A DNA stretch of 64,000 bases from Austropuccinia psidii (lineage: Eukaryota; Basidiomycota; Pucciniomycetes; Pucciniales; Sphaerophragmiaceae), in NCBI GenBank assembly GCA_023105745.1, contig JALGQZ010000019.1:4092001-4156000 (forward strand), written 5' to 3'. The translations under genes and the position numbers were made by a program. Positions 32,697 to 44,691 of this stretch are shown here, in pieces. Position 1 is the stretch's first letter. The number at the start of each line of letters is the position of its first letter. A model generated the notes under the pieces. That model was not told where the DNA came from. It saw only the letters and a program-made list of their open reading frames with translations, and ran no database searches.

Positions 32697-34128
32697 ATTT
32701 CAAGAGTGCTTGGCCCATTGATGGTTCCAAGTCATGAAAAGAAGTGGAAAACTCTTTTTTTAACTGTGAATTTTCAACATCCAACAATTTTGTATTGCAA
32801 ATTCTTGCACCCTCATTTTGATTCAGAGATGTAGAGATTCTAGGTAAGGTGTGCAGTAACTGTTCAATATCATTCATCTTACTGTTGCTACACCTTTGAG
32901 AATTTATGAGCTCATGTTGGAATCTCTGTATTAAGCTTATTACTTCAGTTTTATACATATCTTCCTTATGTGTTAATTCTTGCCATAATTCTGTCTTTGT
33001 AGTATTATTAGAAGTGACTTGATACAATTCCATTTTTAATTTTAATACTTCCAGTTGTGAGGTGTAAAAACACTTTTTCAAGGAAATTGTATATGTCTTT
33101 ACTTCAGTAAATGAATTTGAAATATCATCAACGACTTTCTTATTATCTTCTCTGATAATATTTATGGCTTGTTTTATTATTGTTTCAATGATGTTATCAA
33201 TTTCAAATTTATAATATTGGTCTGTCAATTCTTTAATAATGGAAGATTTTTCATTTACCTTATTTGCAAATGAATTGTCATTATTGGAAGTTTTAATTTA
33301 TCTTAAAACTTTTTCAAAACACATAAGTGTCTAATTTATTTGGGTCAGACTTAATTTATTTGTCTTAAGATTGTTACAAATTGATGAATTTTTATCAGAA
33401 ATATGATTTTTCACATCATTTTTAGCTATATACAAATTTGGAATGCCATCTAGAATATCAGAAATAATTTTGTGATATTTTAATCTGGCTTCCTCCTTTT
33501 TCTACAATTCCATCATTGTTCTGGCCACCTGAAATACATCTTTCATGGAATCCTGCTGAATATTTGGGATTCTGTAGCCCTGGCTGTAAGGTTTTGTGAA
33601 TGCTGCTTTTCCTTTGCCCTTGCTCTGAGCTTGTGGCTGTTTTTTCATGTTGGAATTGCTGCTGCTGGCTACTGGGGCTGTTTTTGGCCATTGTTTGGGT
33701 GGTGGAGGGTTTTTTCCCCTCCATTCTGCTGTAAAATCATCATGTTTTTCTTTTCCATCAATGAATTCCATTCATTGAGTAGTTTGCAGGGGTTGGGATG
33801 GTCCAGGAATTTTCTCACAGTCAGGTAAGAATTCATGCAGTTTTTCCACAGATCTGCAAGGATGTGGTAGTCTTTGTGCTGAAATGAATTGTTGCAGGGC
33901 TTCTGGCTGGCCTTTTATATGTGTAGTGGGGCTTCTTGTGACGGTGTCAGCTCTTTTTGAAGTTAAAACAGTATTATAAGCTTCAGAATGGCATAAATTG
34001 TCAGTTTTGGATCCATTTACTGACCCTTGTCCTTCTGTAAGTGATTGGCGTCTGCCATAATCATGTGTATAACATTTTTGGGAGCTTCTTGAGGGGTTAT
34101 AGCTGGCCCCTGATCTGGTTGAAGGCAT
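32697..34128 (-). pseudogene. Element B: Gag N-terminal and middle part
   Basis: The ATG at 34128 opens MPSTRSGASYNPS, matching the Gag starts of A and C. The frame runs 118 codons to a single TGA (33772-33774; this lies where a Trp would fit before MEFIDG) and then continues in the same frame to 33502, with a Gln/Lys-rich basic segment (QPQAQSKGKGKAAF). A third block, 32695-33228, again in the same frame, is helical and charged, coiled-coil-like (DNIIETIIKQAINIIREDNKK). Gag would assemble the particle; the stops make it non-functional. Confidence 0.75.
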
Positions 34129-34580
34129 CTTTTATGATTAAAAGCTTAAAAATAGTAATTTTATGTCAAAAAAACTTACTACTGACAAAATTCTTTTCCT
34201 TTTGAAGGGTATTACTTATGTCCAAGTTAATTGATTCAGAAGAAATCAGCTCTGGTTGATTGTTCTGAGCTATAATAACTGTGCTATTATAGTCAGAATT
34301 AGCATTACTAGCAGGAATCATCCTAGTAGCTGTTGATGCACTTTAAATATTTTCTAGTCTTACCATGTTTTCAGAAACTAAAATTCATGAAAAAAGCAAT
34401 TATTTACATAAAAAAAGGGACTTTCTAGAAGAGAAATGAAAAATAAAGCCTCACTTATAACATGAAAAAGTTTTTTTATGAAATTTTTGAGTTATGAGTA
34501 TTTCTTATGTGTTTTTTGAATTTTCCAATATAGGAAAAGGGATTTAAAAAGAGTAATAATATATGTCACAGGTGAAATAT
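34129..34580 (-). other. 5' leader of element B
   Basis: Untranslated leader between the primer-binding site and the Gag ATG. No gene; AT-rich, with an acidic/Ser-rich open stretch near 34200-34340 on the minus strand similar in place to the upstream leader exon proposed for element C. Confidence 0.4.
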
Positions 34581-34598
34581 CACAGCTGTTACCCCAAA
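34581..34598 (-). other. Candidate primer-binding site of element B
   Basis: Minus-strand TTTGGGGTAACAGCTGTG immediately after the LTR end CCTTACA. The first seven bases equal those of A and C; the middle differs. The tRNA is not identified. Confidence 0.55.
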
Positions 34599-36403
34599 TG
34601 TAAGGTTTGGATATGAAACTTTGATTGAAACTCAAGTACTTTTCCTGTCCTCAAAATTTGTTTAAGGTAAAAATTGATTGAAAATAATATGAAATAAGAT
34701 TTTTAAGAGAAAATATGCCAATTTTATTGTCTTTAACTTTATTAGTATAGAACAATAATATTATAAAGATTTATTGTTTTACCAACAATAAAAATTTATC
34801 CAAAAATACTCTACAAGAGATATTTAAGGCTACAAAAGAGATTTTTTCAAGAGAGATTACAATTGGAATTAATTGAGCAAAGGACTGCAGGAAATTAATC
34901 TAAGAAGCAAGTCTTTAAAAAGAATATTGAAGAGAAAACACATCCAAAAGTGACCAGAGTGAATTTGGGAACAAAGTGACAAAGTTAACAGTGATGAAAG
35001 ATGCTTTAATTCACTTATGGGGTGGTTCAAATGGCAAAAATGATTATAAAAGCTACAAAAAATGATTATAATGATTTTTTCACGTGTTTAAAAGGTTTAA
35101 AATGATTTGAAAAGGGTGGTTGGAATATTTTATTGATTGTGTGAACAGTGTTTAAATTAATTATAAAAAGGGAAAGTTATGACATGAAGAGAAAAGTAGG
35201 GCAAGGAAGCAATTATTTTATAGCCATTAATTCTCTTACTTAAAATGTAAAATTTTCTCTTGTCAGTCGTGGAAAGTACTCTGACAATAGAAAATTTCAT
35301 TATGGCATCATTAAACCCTGGTTTGGACCAGAAAAGGGCTGGTTTTAGCCATTTTGGACCCTCAAACCAGCCATTTCTATAGTAATACCTATTTTTAAGC
35401 CTTCAGAACACGTCAGAATTTGTGTAAGAGACATTAAAACCAGTTAAAACTCTTTTTAAAATGCTTGTTTTATCTTAAGGCTAGTTTTACCCTCTTGGCA
35501 ACAGTTAAAACTGCCCTGGTTGGTATCAAAACCTCATCACCAATTGAGACACAGACCCAGTGACTCAATTCCAGCCCAAAATTGATGAACCTTTTCATGT
35601 ATTTTGATATCTCATGCCTGTCAGCAAAGAATTTGGGTGTCTGTCTCCCCTTTGGAGCCAACATTCCTTTCCCCCCCAGAATCAATCTTTCCAATTTCTT
35701 TTTTCTTTAATTCCTCATCATGTATTATAATTATAATTTACATATGTAATTCAATTGAGCTTTACAGAAAACAACTTTAATAATTGACACCTCATATGTA
35801 AATTAAAGCTCACTTATGTAATACATGCGCACATTTTGACATTTCAATTTAAAATACTTCAATTCTTCATAACTTCTCAACCACACACAACACCTCAATT
35901 TTAACACAAAATTTGAGGGTTAACACCACATGTGATGTGAATAAAATGAAGGTTTTGGGTATTTTCAACTTTTTTACAGAAAATATTAAAAACTCAATTT
36001 AAGCTTATTTAGAGTTAAGTTACACAAATTTTACCCAGAGGTGACCCCACCTTATGCTTTATGAGGAGTCAAATGGTGAAATAATTTTCATATGTTTCTT
36101 TGTAGGATAAAACGTTATAATATTTGCTATTCAACATTTTTCCAAAAATATTTTAATTTTGGTCTTTTTGTTGAAAAATTATTCTTACTTAATTTTTTCA
36201 AGTAAAAAGGTGTTTTCACAAATTTAAATTTCCATGTAATTTTATTTTTAAATTATAATTAAATTTCAATTTTTTGTGTATAAATTTATATTTGTATTTT
36301 AACCTTTATTGTAACAATATGAAGAAATTTATTTCATTTATAATTATATATTGTTTATTGTTTGTTGTTTTTTGGGTATCTGAAAATGCCTCTAAGGCTC
36401 ACA
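34599..36403 (-). repeat. 5' LTR of element B
   Basis: 1805 bp direct repeat of 25133-26945. On the minus strand a TATA-like GGCTATAAAAT (about 35218-35228) precedes a pyrimidine-rich stretch and could be the promoter. The minus-strand frame at 35470-35694 is not conserved in the other LTR and is not a gene. Confidence 0.92.
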
Positions 36404-36711
36404 GGGAGCCTGCTTTTAAATATTTTTTCCATCACCCCTTCTTCATCAAAAAATTTGTTCCTATTAAAATTATTGACAAGATTTTGGTCAGTACCATTTC
36501 AATTGTGATTAAAACCATTACCCCTATGGTTTTTAGTTGTAGTATTAAGAAATTTATGCTGGACCCATGCTCAAAAAAGGACATCCCCACCAAAATAACA
36601 ATAATTCTGAGACCATTTGCTAATCCATGGCTAATGGCAAGAATAAAGTTTGAAATTGAGGGACTAGGACTTTTGTGTAATGGAAAATGGCTGAGAATGA
36701 TTCTTGATTCT
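36404..36711 (-). pseudogene. Short DNA between elements B and C; part of a decayed frame
   Basis: Contains the right target duplication of B (36404-36408) and the left one of C (36707-36711). On the minus strand one frame reads WISKWSQNYCYFGGDVLF, a stop, then NRNKFFDEEGVMEKIFKSRL, and continues in frame into 25127 and below if B is ignored. Two stops interrupt it. No family recognised. Confidence 0.3.
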
Positions 36712-38623
36712 TGTGAGCCTTTGAGATATGACCACATATCCAAAAATTCAAAAGAAAAATTCTATAATAATTATCTTAAAACTAGTGAAAATACCATAAA
36801 TAGGTACAAAATCTGAATTACCTCCAAATCTAATCAGTAGAAATTTGAAATGAGTTACACCAATGTATTCCTCATGGTAAAATACACATATTTTATTTTT
36901 ATTGGATATCTGAAAAGTCAATAATTCCCGTATCATACATAATAATACCCTAAAAAAGACGTAAAATCTTATTTAACCCAGAATCCAATGAAATAAAACA
37001 TGAAATCAATTGTACCATTGGGTTCTCCATAAAGACCCACACATTAAACAATTACATGACAATGCTCTCAAGTCAATACTTAAGGAATTAAGCTGAATAT
37101 ATGCACTTTTTTGGTCAATGCATATATTCATGGTTTTTAGCTAATATCTCTTGGAATATATGAGGCAGAGAGTTAAACCAAAAATAAAGTCACAACAAAA
37201 TTACTGAAGGAACACAGATATGAACTTTATTTTACAAGTCATAAACAAGGTTATAACCTGTAAGGGTTTCTTGAACAAAATCACTGGAGCTGTTGACCAC
37301 TTTGTTGTGAAAGTGGTCCAAACTTAAAAAAAAGTAGATAGTCAGGTTTTAATAGCTCATAAGTGAAGAATGATGTAATTCTTATCATAATATTCAAGGT
37401 ATAACCCCTTGAAATCAAGGTTTGAAGTTTAAAATATTGAATTTCAACAGAAACAATGAGTTACAAGAAAAATTCTCAAAAATAAAGTTTTGATGATGTA
37501 ATGAAATGCTCTTGGAAGTTTGATAAGGGCATGCCAAGATATCAGAATTCACTCTCATAATAAAAGTAGCATGTATAACCTGAAAGTTATTAATGATAAA
37601 AGTTTAAGCTTAAAGTTGATCATTTATGATCACTCACTGTAATCTTGTTTTAAGCTTAACAGTTATGAAAGTGACAGAACTGGTGAATACTATGAAATTA
37701 CTATTAATTATCATGAAATCCATCAGGTTTGGGCTTCTGCCAAGCCTATGATGTCATTGAACTTAGACTTATAGTGATAACTCCAAATATTTGTGTAATA
37801 ATGAGATAAGATGGCTTGATCATGATGTAATCATCACTAAACCTTAAAATACTAACCATTTCCTGTGGATACCATCAGTAGACCTCTACCAGAAGCCTGC
37901 TGGACTCTATAATGGATGTATTTACTATAAATAGAGCTCTTTGTACTCTATTTTCCCCTTAGACACATCAAAACAATTAAAAAATTAAACCAAAAGGTAA
38001 AATATTTTATTCTTTAGATATAAATCTCTTATATTATCAAAGACCAAAAGTTATCTTTATTATAATCATCATTTTTGACGTGATTACTTCAATTTTACTC
38101 CTGTTTTGTTATAAATCTCTTGAAAATCTCATCTCCATGTAAAATCAAGTAAATTTGTAATTTTCTTTTATTTTTATTTGTAAATACAATTTAAATAAGT
38201 TGTATTTACATTATTGGCGTAAATTCTTCCAAAATTATTATATCAAGCATCAAAATAATTAATATAAATAGTATTTATATTAATAAATAACTTTAATATT
38301 AGAAATATTTTAGTTATTAATTGTTTTTTATTGATAAGAATAATTTTTTTACGCCTTTACTATTTGTTTCTAACAATAATACAGAGCTTTTAGAAATATT
38401 AATTATCATATATTAATATATTTATTTATTATATTATTTTTTTCATAACATAAATTATATTATTATATTTATTGAATAATATCATTATTTTTGTGCCATC
38501 ATTATAATAATTCTTTATTATTATAATTATTTTTATCTTATTTTTTTATTTATAAGGACATTCAGAGTACAATAAGTAAAATATTAGTAATTCTTACTTA
38601 TTGTTTCATATTAAAACCTTACA
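36712..38623 (+). repeat. 5' LTR of element C
   Basis: Starts TGTGAGCCTTTGAG and ends AAACCTTACA. It matches 45246-47180 and the solo copy 5796-7779. TATAAATA at 37926-37933 sits in the same conserved block as in the other two copies. Poly-A-like and TTACGCC motifs near 38340-38560 are shared by all copies. Confidence 0.93.
37926..37933 (+). promoter_or_regulatory. TATA box of the 5' LTR of element C
   Basis: TATAAATAGAGCTCTT followed by a C/T-rich run and CCTTAGA; identical in place and nearly in sequence to 7025-7032 and 46476-46483. Likely start of the element's transcript shortly downstream. Confidence 0.6.
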
Positions 38624-38641
38624 TTTGGGGCCTGGCTGTGA
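38624..38641 (+). other. Candidate primer-binding site of element C
   Basis: TTTGGGGCCTGGCTGTGA directly follows the LTR end. It shares TTTGGGG with A and B and more with A. TGG starts at the third base, as expected for pairing with a tRNA CCA end. Confidence 0.6.
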
Positions 38642-39353
38642 TATTTACTTAAAAGACCTTGAAAAAACAGTCTAATTGGGTTTATTCAATAATAAATTAT
38701 ATCTATAACCATAAAATTATAGAATAAATTTATATTTATTGATTTTAAAAGCTATTGAGGAATTTGGAATGCAATTGTACTGTCTTACACATGGTTTTTC
38801 ACATCCTTAGACTTGCAAGAACTATCTTTGAGTGACTCTGGTGATTAAAAGGGATATTTTATTAAGTAAAAATAGTTTTATATTATAAACTAATTTCATA
38901 AAAGAATCATCTTCATTTTCTATTTTGTTCTTTAAAATCAAAATATAAAAATATTAAAAAAATATAAAAACCAGATAAAAAAGTTATTTTTATTCAATTT
39001 TTACTCATTTCTTTATTCATTTCACTTATTCTGAGATATAAAAGCAATTTTTACATGGAAAATTGCCATATTTTACCAAAAATAACACTTTTTATATAAA
39101 AGACTTATTTTTATTTTTCTTTCTTAGTATTTGAAGACAATACAACAGAGTAAAATCAAACCACTGTTGAAAGATTGGTGGAAGAAACTTGCCAAAGTTC
39201 TCCAACACCCATTTTCATTAAGAAAAAGAAAGCTAAGAAATGAGACTTTCCAGGACCCACTACTCAGGACTCTGAAGGTGAGTACCTCCTTTATAAATTT
39301 CCATAAAAAGAAATTTTTGTCCTGAATTTTTTTTAGTTTTTATTTCTTAAATT
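38642..39353 (+). other. Leader of element C with upstream short frame and candidate intron
   Basis: A basic upstream frame (39131-39325: SKIKPLLKDWWKKLAKVL) runs into a GAAG/GTGAGT splice donor at 39278. The matching acceptor is TTTTTTTTAG at 39336, giving a 59-nt intron that ends 17 bases before the Gag ATG. Element A has the same GAAGGTGA motif and Gag ATG spacing, so the arrangement may be a real leader intron. The rest is AT-rich. Confidence 0.45.
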
Positions 39354-41420
39354 ATGACTACCAGAAGAGGTTCCCAATACTCCATCCAATCAGATGGAGC
39401 TGGACTCAGACTTAGAATTGACCCCTCGAGAGAGAAAAGAAAGGGCCAAATCACCAGTGGAACAGAATCCACACAAGGAAGTGCCTTATCCCAAAGGAAA
39501 GTCCCAGAAATGCCTATTATATCTTAACCAGAGTTAGAACTAAATATGAGTGACTCAAATAGGTAAAAATCACATTCAGAGGGCTCAGATAGACATTTAC
39601 ATGAGCCAGTACAGGCAGTATTACACAGTGTACAAGGACAAGGACTGGGAAATGTTGCCACAAATACACCAAGGAGTGATGAACCCCTGGAACATCCTCA
39701 AAAAGTCCCTCAAAGAGAAGGAAATATTGAAATACTCCAATGGATGGAATCCACTATCATCCAAACCTCAAATCAAAAAGATCAAGGAGTACCATGCCAA
39801 AAAGAAGGAGGTAACCAAGGAAGAAGCCCCAGTAGCTTCTACCAGCAAGCCCTAATCCAACCCACTTCCCCAAGAAGGGAAGAAGAAATGGAGAAAGCCA
39901 TATTCCCCAATTTAAAGGATTGCAAAAGTGCAAAAAGATGCCATGGACAATGTCTTCAACATGGCCAGAACCTTAATGTAATTCAAGGACAAGAGGAGCA
40001 AAGAATGATACAATCTCATTTCCCAAAGAAGTAACCTTGTCTCCAGATGTTGTAAATACTTTAAAAGGAATTAAAAATAGTATTTTATCTCTTGAAGAAA
40101 TAACAAATAGTTTATTATCCTTACAAGAAATAAATAATAACTTATCATCCTTAACAAAAATTGTTGTACAAAACAAAAAAGAAATTGATGACAATAAATT
40201 TATTGTTGAAAATAATAAACCAAAGGTTTTAATTGAAAATACTCATAAAATCAATACAAGGACAACAAGAATTGTATAGTTATGTAAAAGATATTAAATA
40301 TAAAACTTTGATAATTAATTATGATGTGATTATTAATAATCTTACAGAAAAATTGAACAAATTAAGTATTTCTGTAGAAAAATTTGAAGACAAGACTTCA
40401 TTACACCAAAAATTACTTCTAGACCATGTGGGAAAAAGTGATGAAGCAAGAATGAATCTGAAAGATGAAATTCAAATTGAAATAAGACTTATTACTGAAA
40501 AGATGGATAAAATAAATGAGGCTAACTTAAATATTGCAAAGTTATCAACCCCATTTTCTCACACAAGCAGTCCTGTTAAAGCAAAAGAGGAAATAACAAA
40601 TCCATTAATAACATACTTGAGTCATCAAGACAATAATCAAGTCTTAATGAAGGAAGCACCTCAATTGAGAAAATGGCCAACGCTCACAGGAGAAGGTGAA
40701 TATGACCATATGTCATTTATTAAAACAATTTACATGTTACAAGAAGATATGGCCATACCAGATTAATTGATCACTCCCAGATTACACTCACTGTTTGAGA
40801 AATCTGCAAACATATGGTATTCTGGCATAAGGCAAAAAAATGGCAAAAATACCTGGTCTTGATGGAAACAAGAAATAATCACCAAGTGGGCTAATGATTC
40901 CTGGAGGTACAAAATAGAAAATGAATTTGAAAACTCCTTCTTTGACCCATACAAGGATAAAACTTTGACTTGGTTTTTAAAAAAAGTTGAAAGATTAAAT
41001 GCACTGTACCCAGAAATTTCACAAAAAATGGTACATATGAAAATTCTTAAGAAGTGTGCAGGAGAATGGGAACATTCCCTGTGAAGCAGGAGTATTGAAC
41101 CATGCTCCATAGAAGAGTCTATCAATGCACTAGAAGACATAGTGACAAGAACAAAAATTGGCAGAACTTGGAAGAAATTAGACTTTGAAAGTCCAAATAA
41201 GCCATTTATCAAGAAAGATAAACCGAGAGAAACTTTCAAGCGCATTACATCCAAAAGTAATGAGCAAAAAAAATGCCACAAATGTGGAGTTATTGGACAC
41301 TCAGCCAATAATTGCCTTAAAAAAGTAAAAATCAATGAAATTGTGAAAACAGAAGACCACAATGATAAAGAAGAAGAATCTGATTCTTAAAAGGACACTG
41401 AGGAATCAGCAACTTCTGAA
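39354..41420 (+). pseudogene. Element C: Gag (capsid and CCHC nucleocapsid)
   Basis: Starts at ATG 39354 (MTTRRGSQYSIQSDGAG). Frame runs to 40034 with two stops, a Pro/Gln/Arg-rich region, then QCLQHGQNLNVIQGQ. A stretch (40037-40279) is displaced to another frame, and the original frame resumes at about 40233 with a long charged helix (KLNKLSISVEKFEDK) and PTLTGEGEYDHMSF. The capsid C-terminus (WANDSWRYKIENEFE, TLTWFLKKVERLNALYPE) follows. The zinc knuckle CHKCGVIGHSANNC at about 41275 is intact (CX2CX4HX4C). Gag packages the RNA. Stops make the copy dead. Confidence 0.82.
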
Positions 41421-42090
41421 ATTGATTAAATTAATATAATTAATGCACCAATTAATAATATTGATTTAATATATGAAGTACTACTAAATGTTAATTCAAA
41501 CTTACCACAAGTTGGGACAGCTGATACAAGCCTGACAGACATACAAGATGCCAAGCTGTATAGAACCAAACCAGCAAAAGGAATAGGACATACAGCTGGG
41601 AAATCAAGTATAAGTATTGTCATGGTGGAAAACCAAGAGGCAAAAGTAAACTGAGATACAGAAGGATATTGTACCTGTGTTGGTAAGAGTTATTTGAAAA
41701 CAATTGTACCAGATTGGGAAGAAAAACGTATACCAATACAAGGAGTAAAGTTTAGTAGTTCAAGTGAAAGCATGAAGCCCCTTGAAATAATTGACTTAAC
41801 ACTCCTTTTTCTTCATCCTTCACAATGTATCGGATTGAAAGTAGAGTTTGTGTTAATGGACAACTGCACTAGTAACCATTTTATACTTGGAAATGACTAC
41901 TTGTCAATTTATGGCATAGATATCTCTAACCAAAAAGGTAGATATTTTACCATAGGGGACAATAAAAAACAAAAATTTGGCTTCTTGAATAACAAGAAAC
42001 AACTTACATTTATTAAAAATGAAGAAAAAAGCGCAGAAAAAGATTTATTCATAGCTGAAAAACTGAAAGAGGCAGAATTCAATCATGAAT
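41421..42090 (+). pseudogene. Element C: protease
   Basis: Same frame as Gag. The active-site region near 41650 reads stop-DTEGYCTCVGKSYLK: the Gly of the Asp-Thr-Gly triad has become Glu and a TGA lies just before it. The conserved tail NHFILGNDYLSIYGIDIS is present. The family's protease frees Gag and pol proteins; here it is doubly inactivated. Confidence 0.8.
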
Positions 42091-42960
42091 TCACCGAAAA
42101 CATGAAAGAAAAATTTATTGACCTCTTATTTAAATATAAGAATTCCTTTGAAACTGACAAAGAACCACTAGGTTCCATAATTAGACATGAGGTAGATATA
42201 ATCCTTAATGTGGAAAAACCTTATCCACCTCTATTAAGAAGACCAGCTTACCCAGATATCCAAGGAGCCAGAGAAGCTTTAGAGGTACACAATAAAGAAT
42301 TAATAGACCTTGGAGTATTAAGGAAAGTGGGACATAATGAACAGGTTGAGGTCACTACACCTGTCATTATAACCTGGCATAATGGAAAATCAAGGATGGT
42401 AGGGGACTTTAGAGCTCTAAACACCTATACTATCCCTGACAGATATCCAATACCCAGACTCCATGAGACATTAACCCAATTATCTCAGGCTAAGTTCATC
42501 ACAGCCATGAATGCTTTCAAAGGCTTTCATCAAAATTTCTTAACAGACAATGCCAAAAAACTACTGAGGATAATAGATCATTGTGGAATTTTTGAATATC
42601 TGAGAATGCCATTTGGTATAAAGAATGCACCTTCCCATTAACAAAGGATGATGAATACCATATTTCCTGAAGAGTTGTCAGAAGTATGGTTGATTATCTA
42701 TATTGATAATATCATAGTTTGTTCAGAAACTTGGGATAGTCACTTAACAAGACTGGAAACAGTCTTGCAAAAGATAGTACAAGTGAACATGAAAATCTCC
42801 TTTAAAAAGTGTCATTTTGCATACAGTGAACTGAAAGCACTAGGACATGTTGTTTCGGGACTAAGCTTGGCAATAGATAAGAAAAAAGTAGCAGCAGTAC
42901 TATTGAAACCAATGCCCCAAACCAAAAAAGAAATGAAATAATTTCTAGGAATCTCTGGCT
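42091..42960 (+). pseudogene. Element C: reverse transcriptase
   Basis: Still in the Gag frame. Motifs: EKPYPPLLRRPAYP, DFRALNTYTIPDRYPIP, FKGFHQNFLTD, RMPFGIKNAPSH then a TAA in place of the Tyr codon, and the catalytic box IIYIDNIIV, where the second Asp of YIDD is Asn. The thumb motif [21 protein letters not shown] ends at a TAA (42939-42941) that replaces a Gln codon. An RT without the second catalytic Asp should not polymerise. Confidence 0.85.
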
Positions 42961-43790
42961 ATTACAGACAGCATATAAAAGACTTTGCAAGAATTTCTAA
43001 GTCCTTGTATAAACCCTGTGACCAACAGACAATGTATGAAATGACTGAAGAAAGAGTCAAGGAATATAAAGAATTGAAAAATTCATTAACAAATGCCCCA
43101 TTTATTTTAATTCCAAATTTTAAACTGCCCTTTAAACTATACATTGATTCTTGTGGAGAAGGACTAGATTCTTCACTACACCAGACACAAATCATCAATC
43201 ACAAACCTGTTAAAGGACCAATTTGTTTCACTTCAAGAAAAATAAAGCCAGCAGAAGCAAGGTATGGATCAATCCAAATGTAATGACTCTTCTTAGTGTG
43301 GGCTTTAGAAAAATTACACTATTATTTTGATGGAACAGTGTTTGATGAAATTACAGACTGCAATGCTGTAAAATATTTATTAAACATGAAAACTCCAAAT
43401 AGACATATGTTAAGATGGCAAATTGCAATCCAAGAATATAGAGAAAATATGACTATAGCTCATAAATCTTGTAATATTCATAAAGATGAAGATGGTCTGA
43501 GCAGATGGGCTCTGGAAAATATGCCTGAAAATCCAGCATGGGTATCACAAGAAGAGCACCATATAGAAGGCATATCTGTTACAGATATTGGCATAAAATT
43601 CTTTAACTGAGTCAAAGAAAGCTATAAAACGGACAAAACGTGCCATAAATTATGCCAAATTCTAATGAAATACTGGAAAGACCCATCATTTTCATCAAAA
43701 ACAGATGAAATATGGAAAAAACCATATTATGAAGGATGAGTCCACCTCCTTGATGGAATCCTCTAGCATAGAAACAAACATACATTTGTT
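42961..43790 (+). pseudogene. Element C: RNase H and linker to integrase
   Basis: Same frame. [11 protein letters not shown] leads into RNase H with [18 protein letters not shown] (first catalytic Asp kept) and ARYGSIQM. Two adjacent stops (43281-43286) follow where other copies have Glu-Cys. [13 protein letters not shown] and the block [14 protein letters not shown] come next. The linker 43611-43790 has three more stops. Frame is otherwise preserved, which shows the stops came by point mutation. Confidence 0.83.
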
Positions 43791-44690
43791 ATGGCTTTAA
43801 CAGATAGAACTCTGATAAACACTATACTGCATGAATGTAATGATAGTGTTGCCGCTGGACATATCTCAGAAGACAGAACACTAGAGAGGGTAAAAAACTG
43901 CTCTTGGTGTCCAAATTGGAAGAAATATGTTTCAGAATACTGCCAAACCTGTGACAGATGCCAGAAAGCAAGCAGAGCCACAGGGAAGAAATTTGAAATG
44001 ATGATCCAAATCCAGGAACCAAAATACCCTTGGGAAATATTTCACATGGATTGGGTAACAGCCTTACCTCCAGGAGGAGACAGAAGTTACAATGTATGTC
44101 TAGTATTAGCTGAAAGATACAGTAAAACCCCAATGTTCTTACCATTTAACAAGGAAGCCACAGCTATGGAAACAGCAATAATGATATGGAATAAATTTAT
44201 TGGCCACACAGGCTTATTCCAAAATATCATAAGTGATAGAGACCCAAAACTCACCTCAGCATTATGGACAAACCTCCATAACCTGTTTGGAACAGAATTA
44301 TCATTATCAAATTCTTACCACCACCAAACTGATGGTCTAGCGGAAAGAATGATACATACCTTAGAAGGCATGATCAGGAGATTCTGTTCTTCAGGCCTAA
44401 AATTCAAAGATTCTGATGGTTTTACCCATTATTGGTGTGCTTTAATCCAGCTCTTGAACTGGCAGATAAAACATCAATAAATTCTTCAACTGGCAAAGCA
44501 CTAGCAATGCTAGAAAAACGCTGGAATCCAAGACTTCCTTATGATACCCTCAAAAAAGACTTAGTGGATATACCCCCAACAGCAAGTAGCTTCAAGATAA
44601 TGCTTGACAAATAAAGAGACCATGCAAACAGATGTATGCAAAATAAAGATGGGATAAAAGTCATAAACAACCTGTCTTCAAAATCAGAGA
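43791..44690 (+). pseudogene. Element C: integrase
   Basis: 43791-44480 is the longest clean pol block. It has the HHCC zinc domain (AGHISEDRTLE, then EYCQTCDRCQKAS) and all three catalytic acids: Asp in FHMDWVTALPP, Asp in IISDRDPKL, Glu in AERMIHTLE. A one-base loss near 44447 shifts the frame to 44432-44614 (LADKTSINSSTGKALAML), and a second shift near 44640 precedes the C-terminal block. It is the best-preserved integrase core of the four Gypsy elements. Confidence 0.85.
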
Positions 44691-44691
44691 C

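Larger units (their letters stand above)
25128..36408 (-). mobile_element. Complete Ty3/Gypsy element, family B, with target duplication GGGAG
   Basis: LTRs at 25133-26945 and 34599-36403 (1813 and 1805 bp) flank a 7.65-kb interior. Perfect target duplications GGGAG are at 25128-25132 and 36404-36408. Ends are TGTGAG and CCTTACA on the minus strand. Domain order on the minus strand: Gag (34128 onward), CCHC region, protease, RT, RNase H, integrase, chromodomain. A family-D solo LTR (30391-31826) interrupts the protease region. Many stops and frameshifts; inactive. Confidence 0.93.

Noticed and set aside
36274..36816. 180-codon plus-strand frame
   Set aside because: Starts in the LTR of B, crosses 300 bp of flank and ends in the LTR of C; Ile/Lys/Phe-rich, so an accident of AT-rich sequence.
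40763..41362. 199-codon minus-strand frame
   Set aside because: Shadow of Gag of element C, which has the conserved capsid and CCHC motifs on the plus strand.
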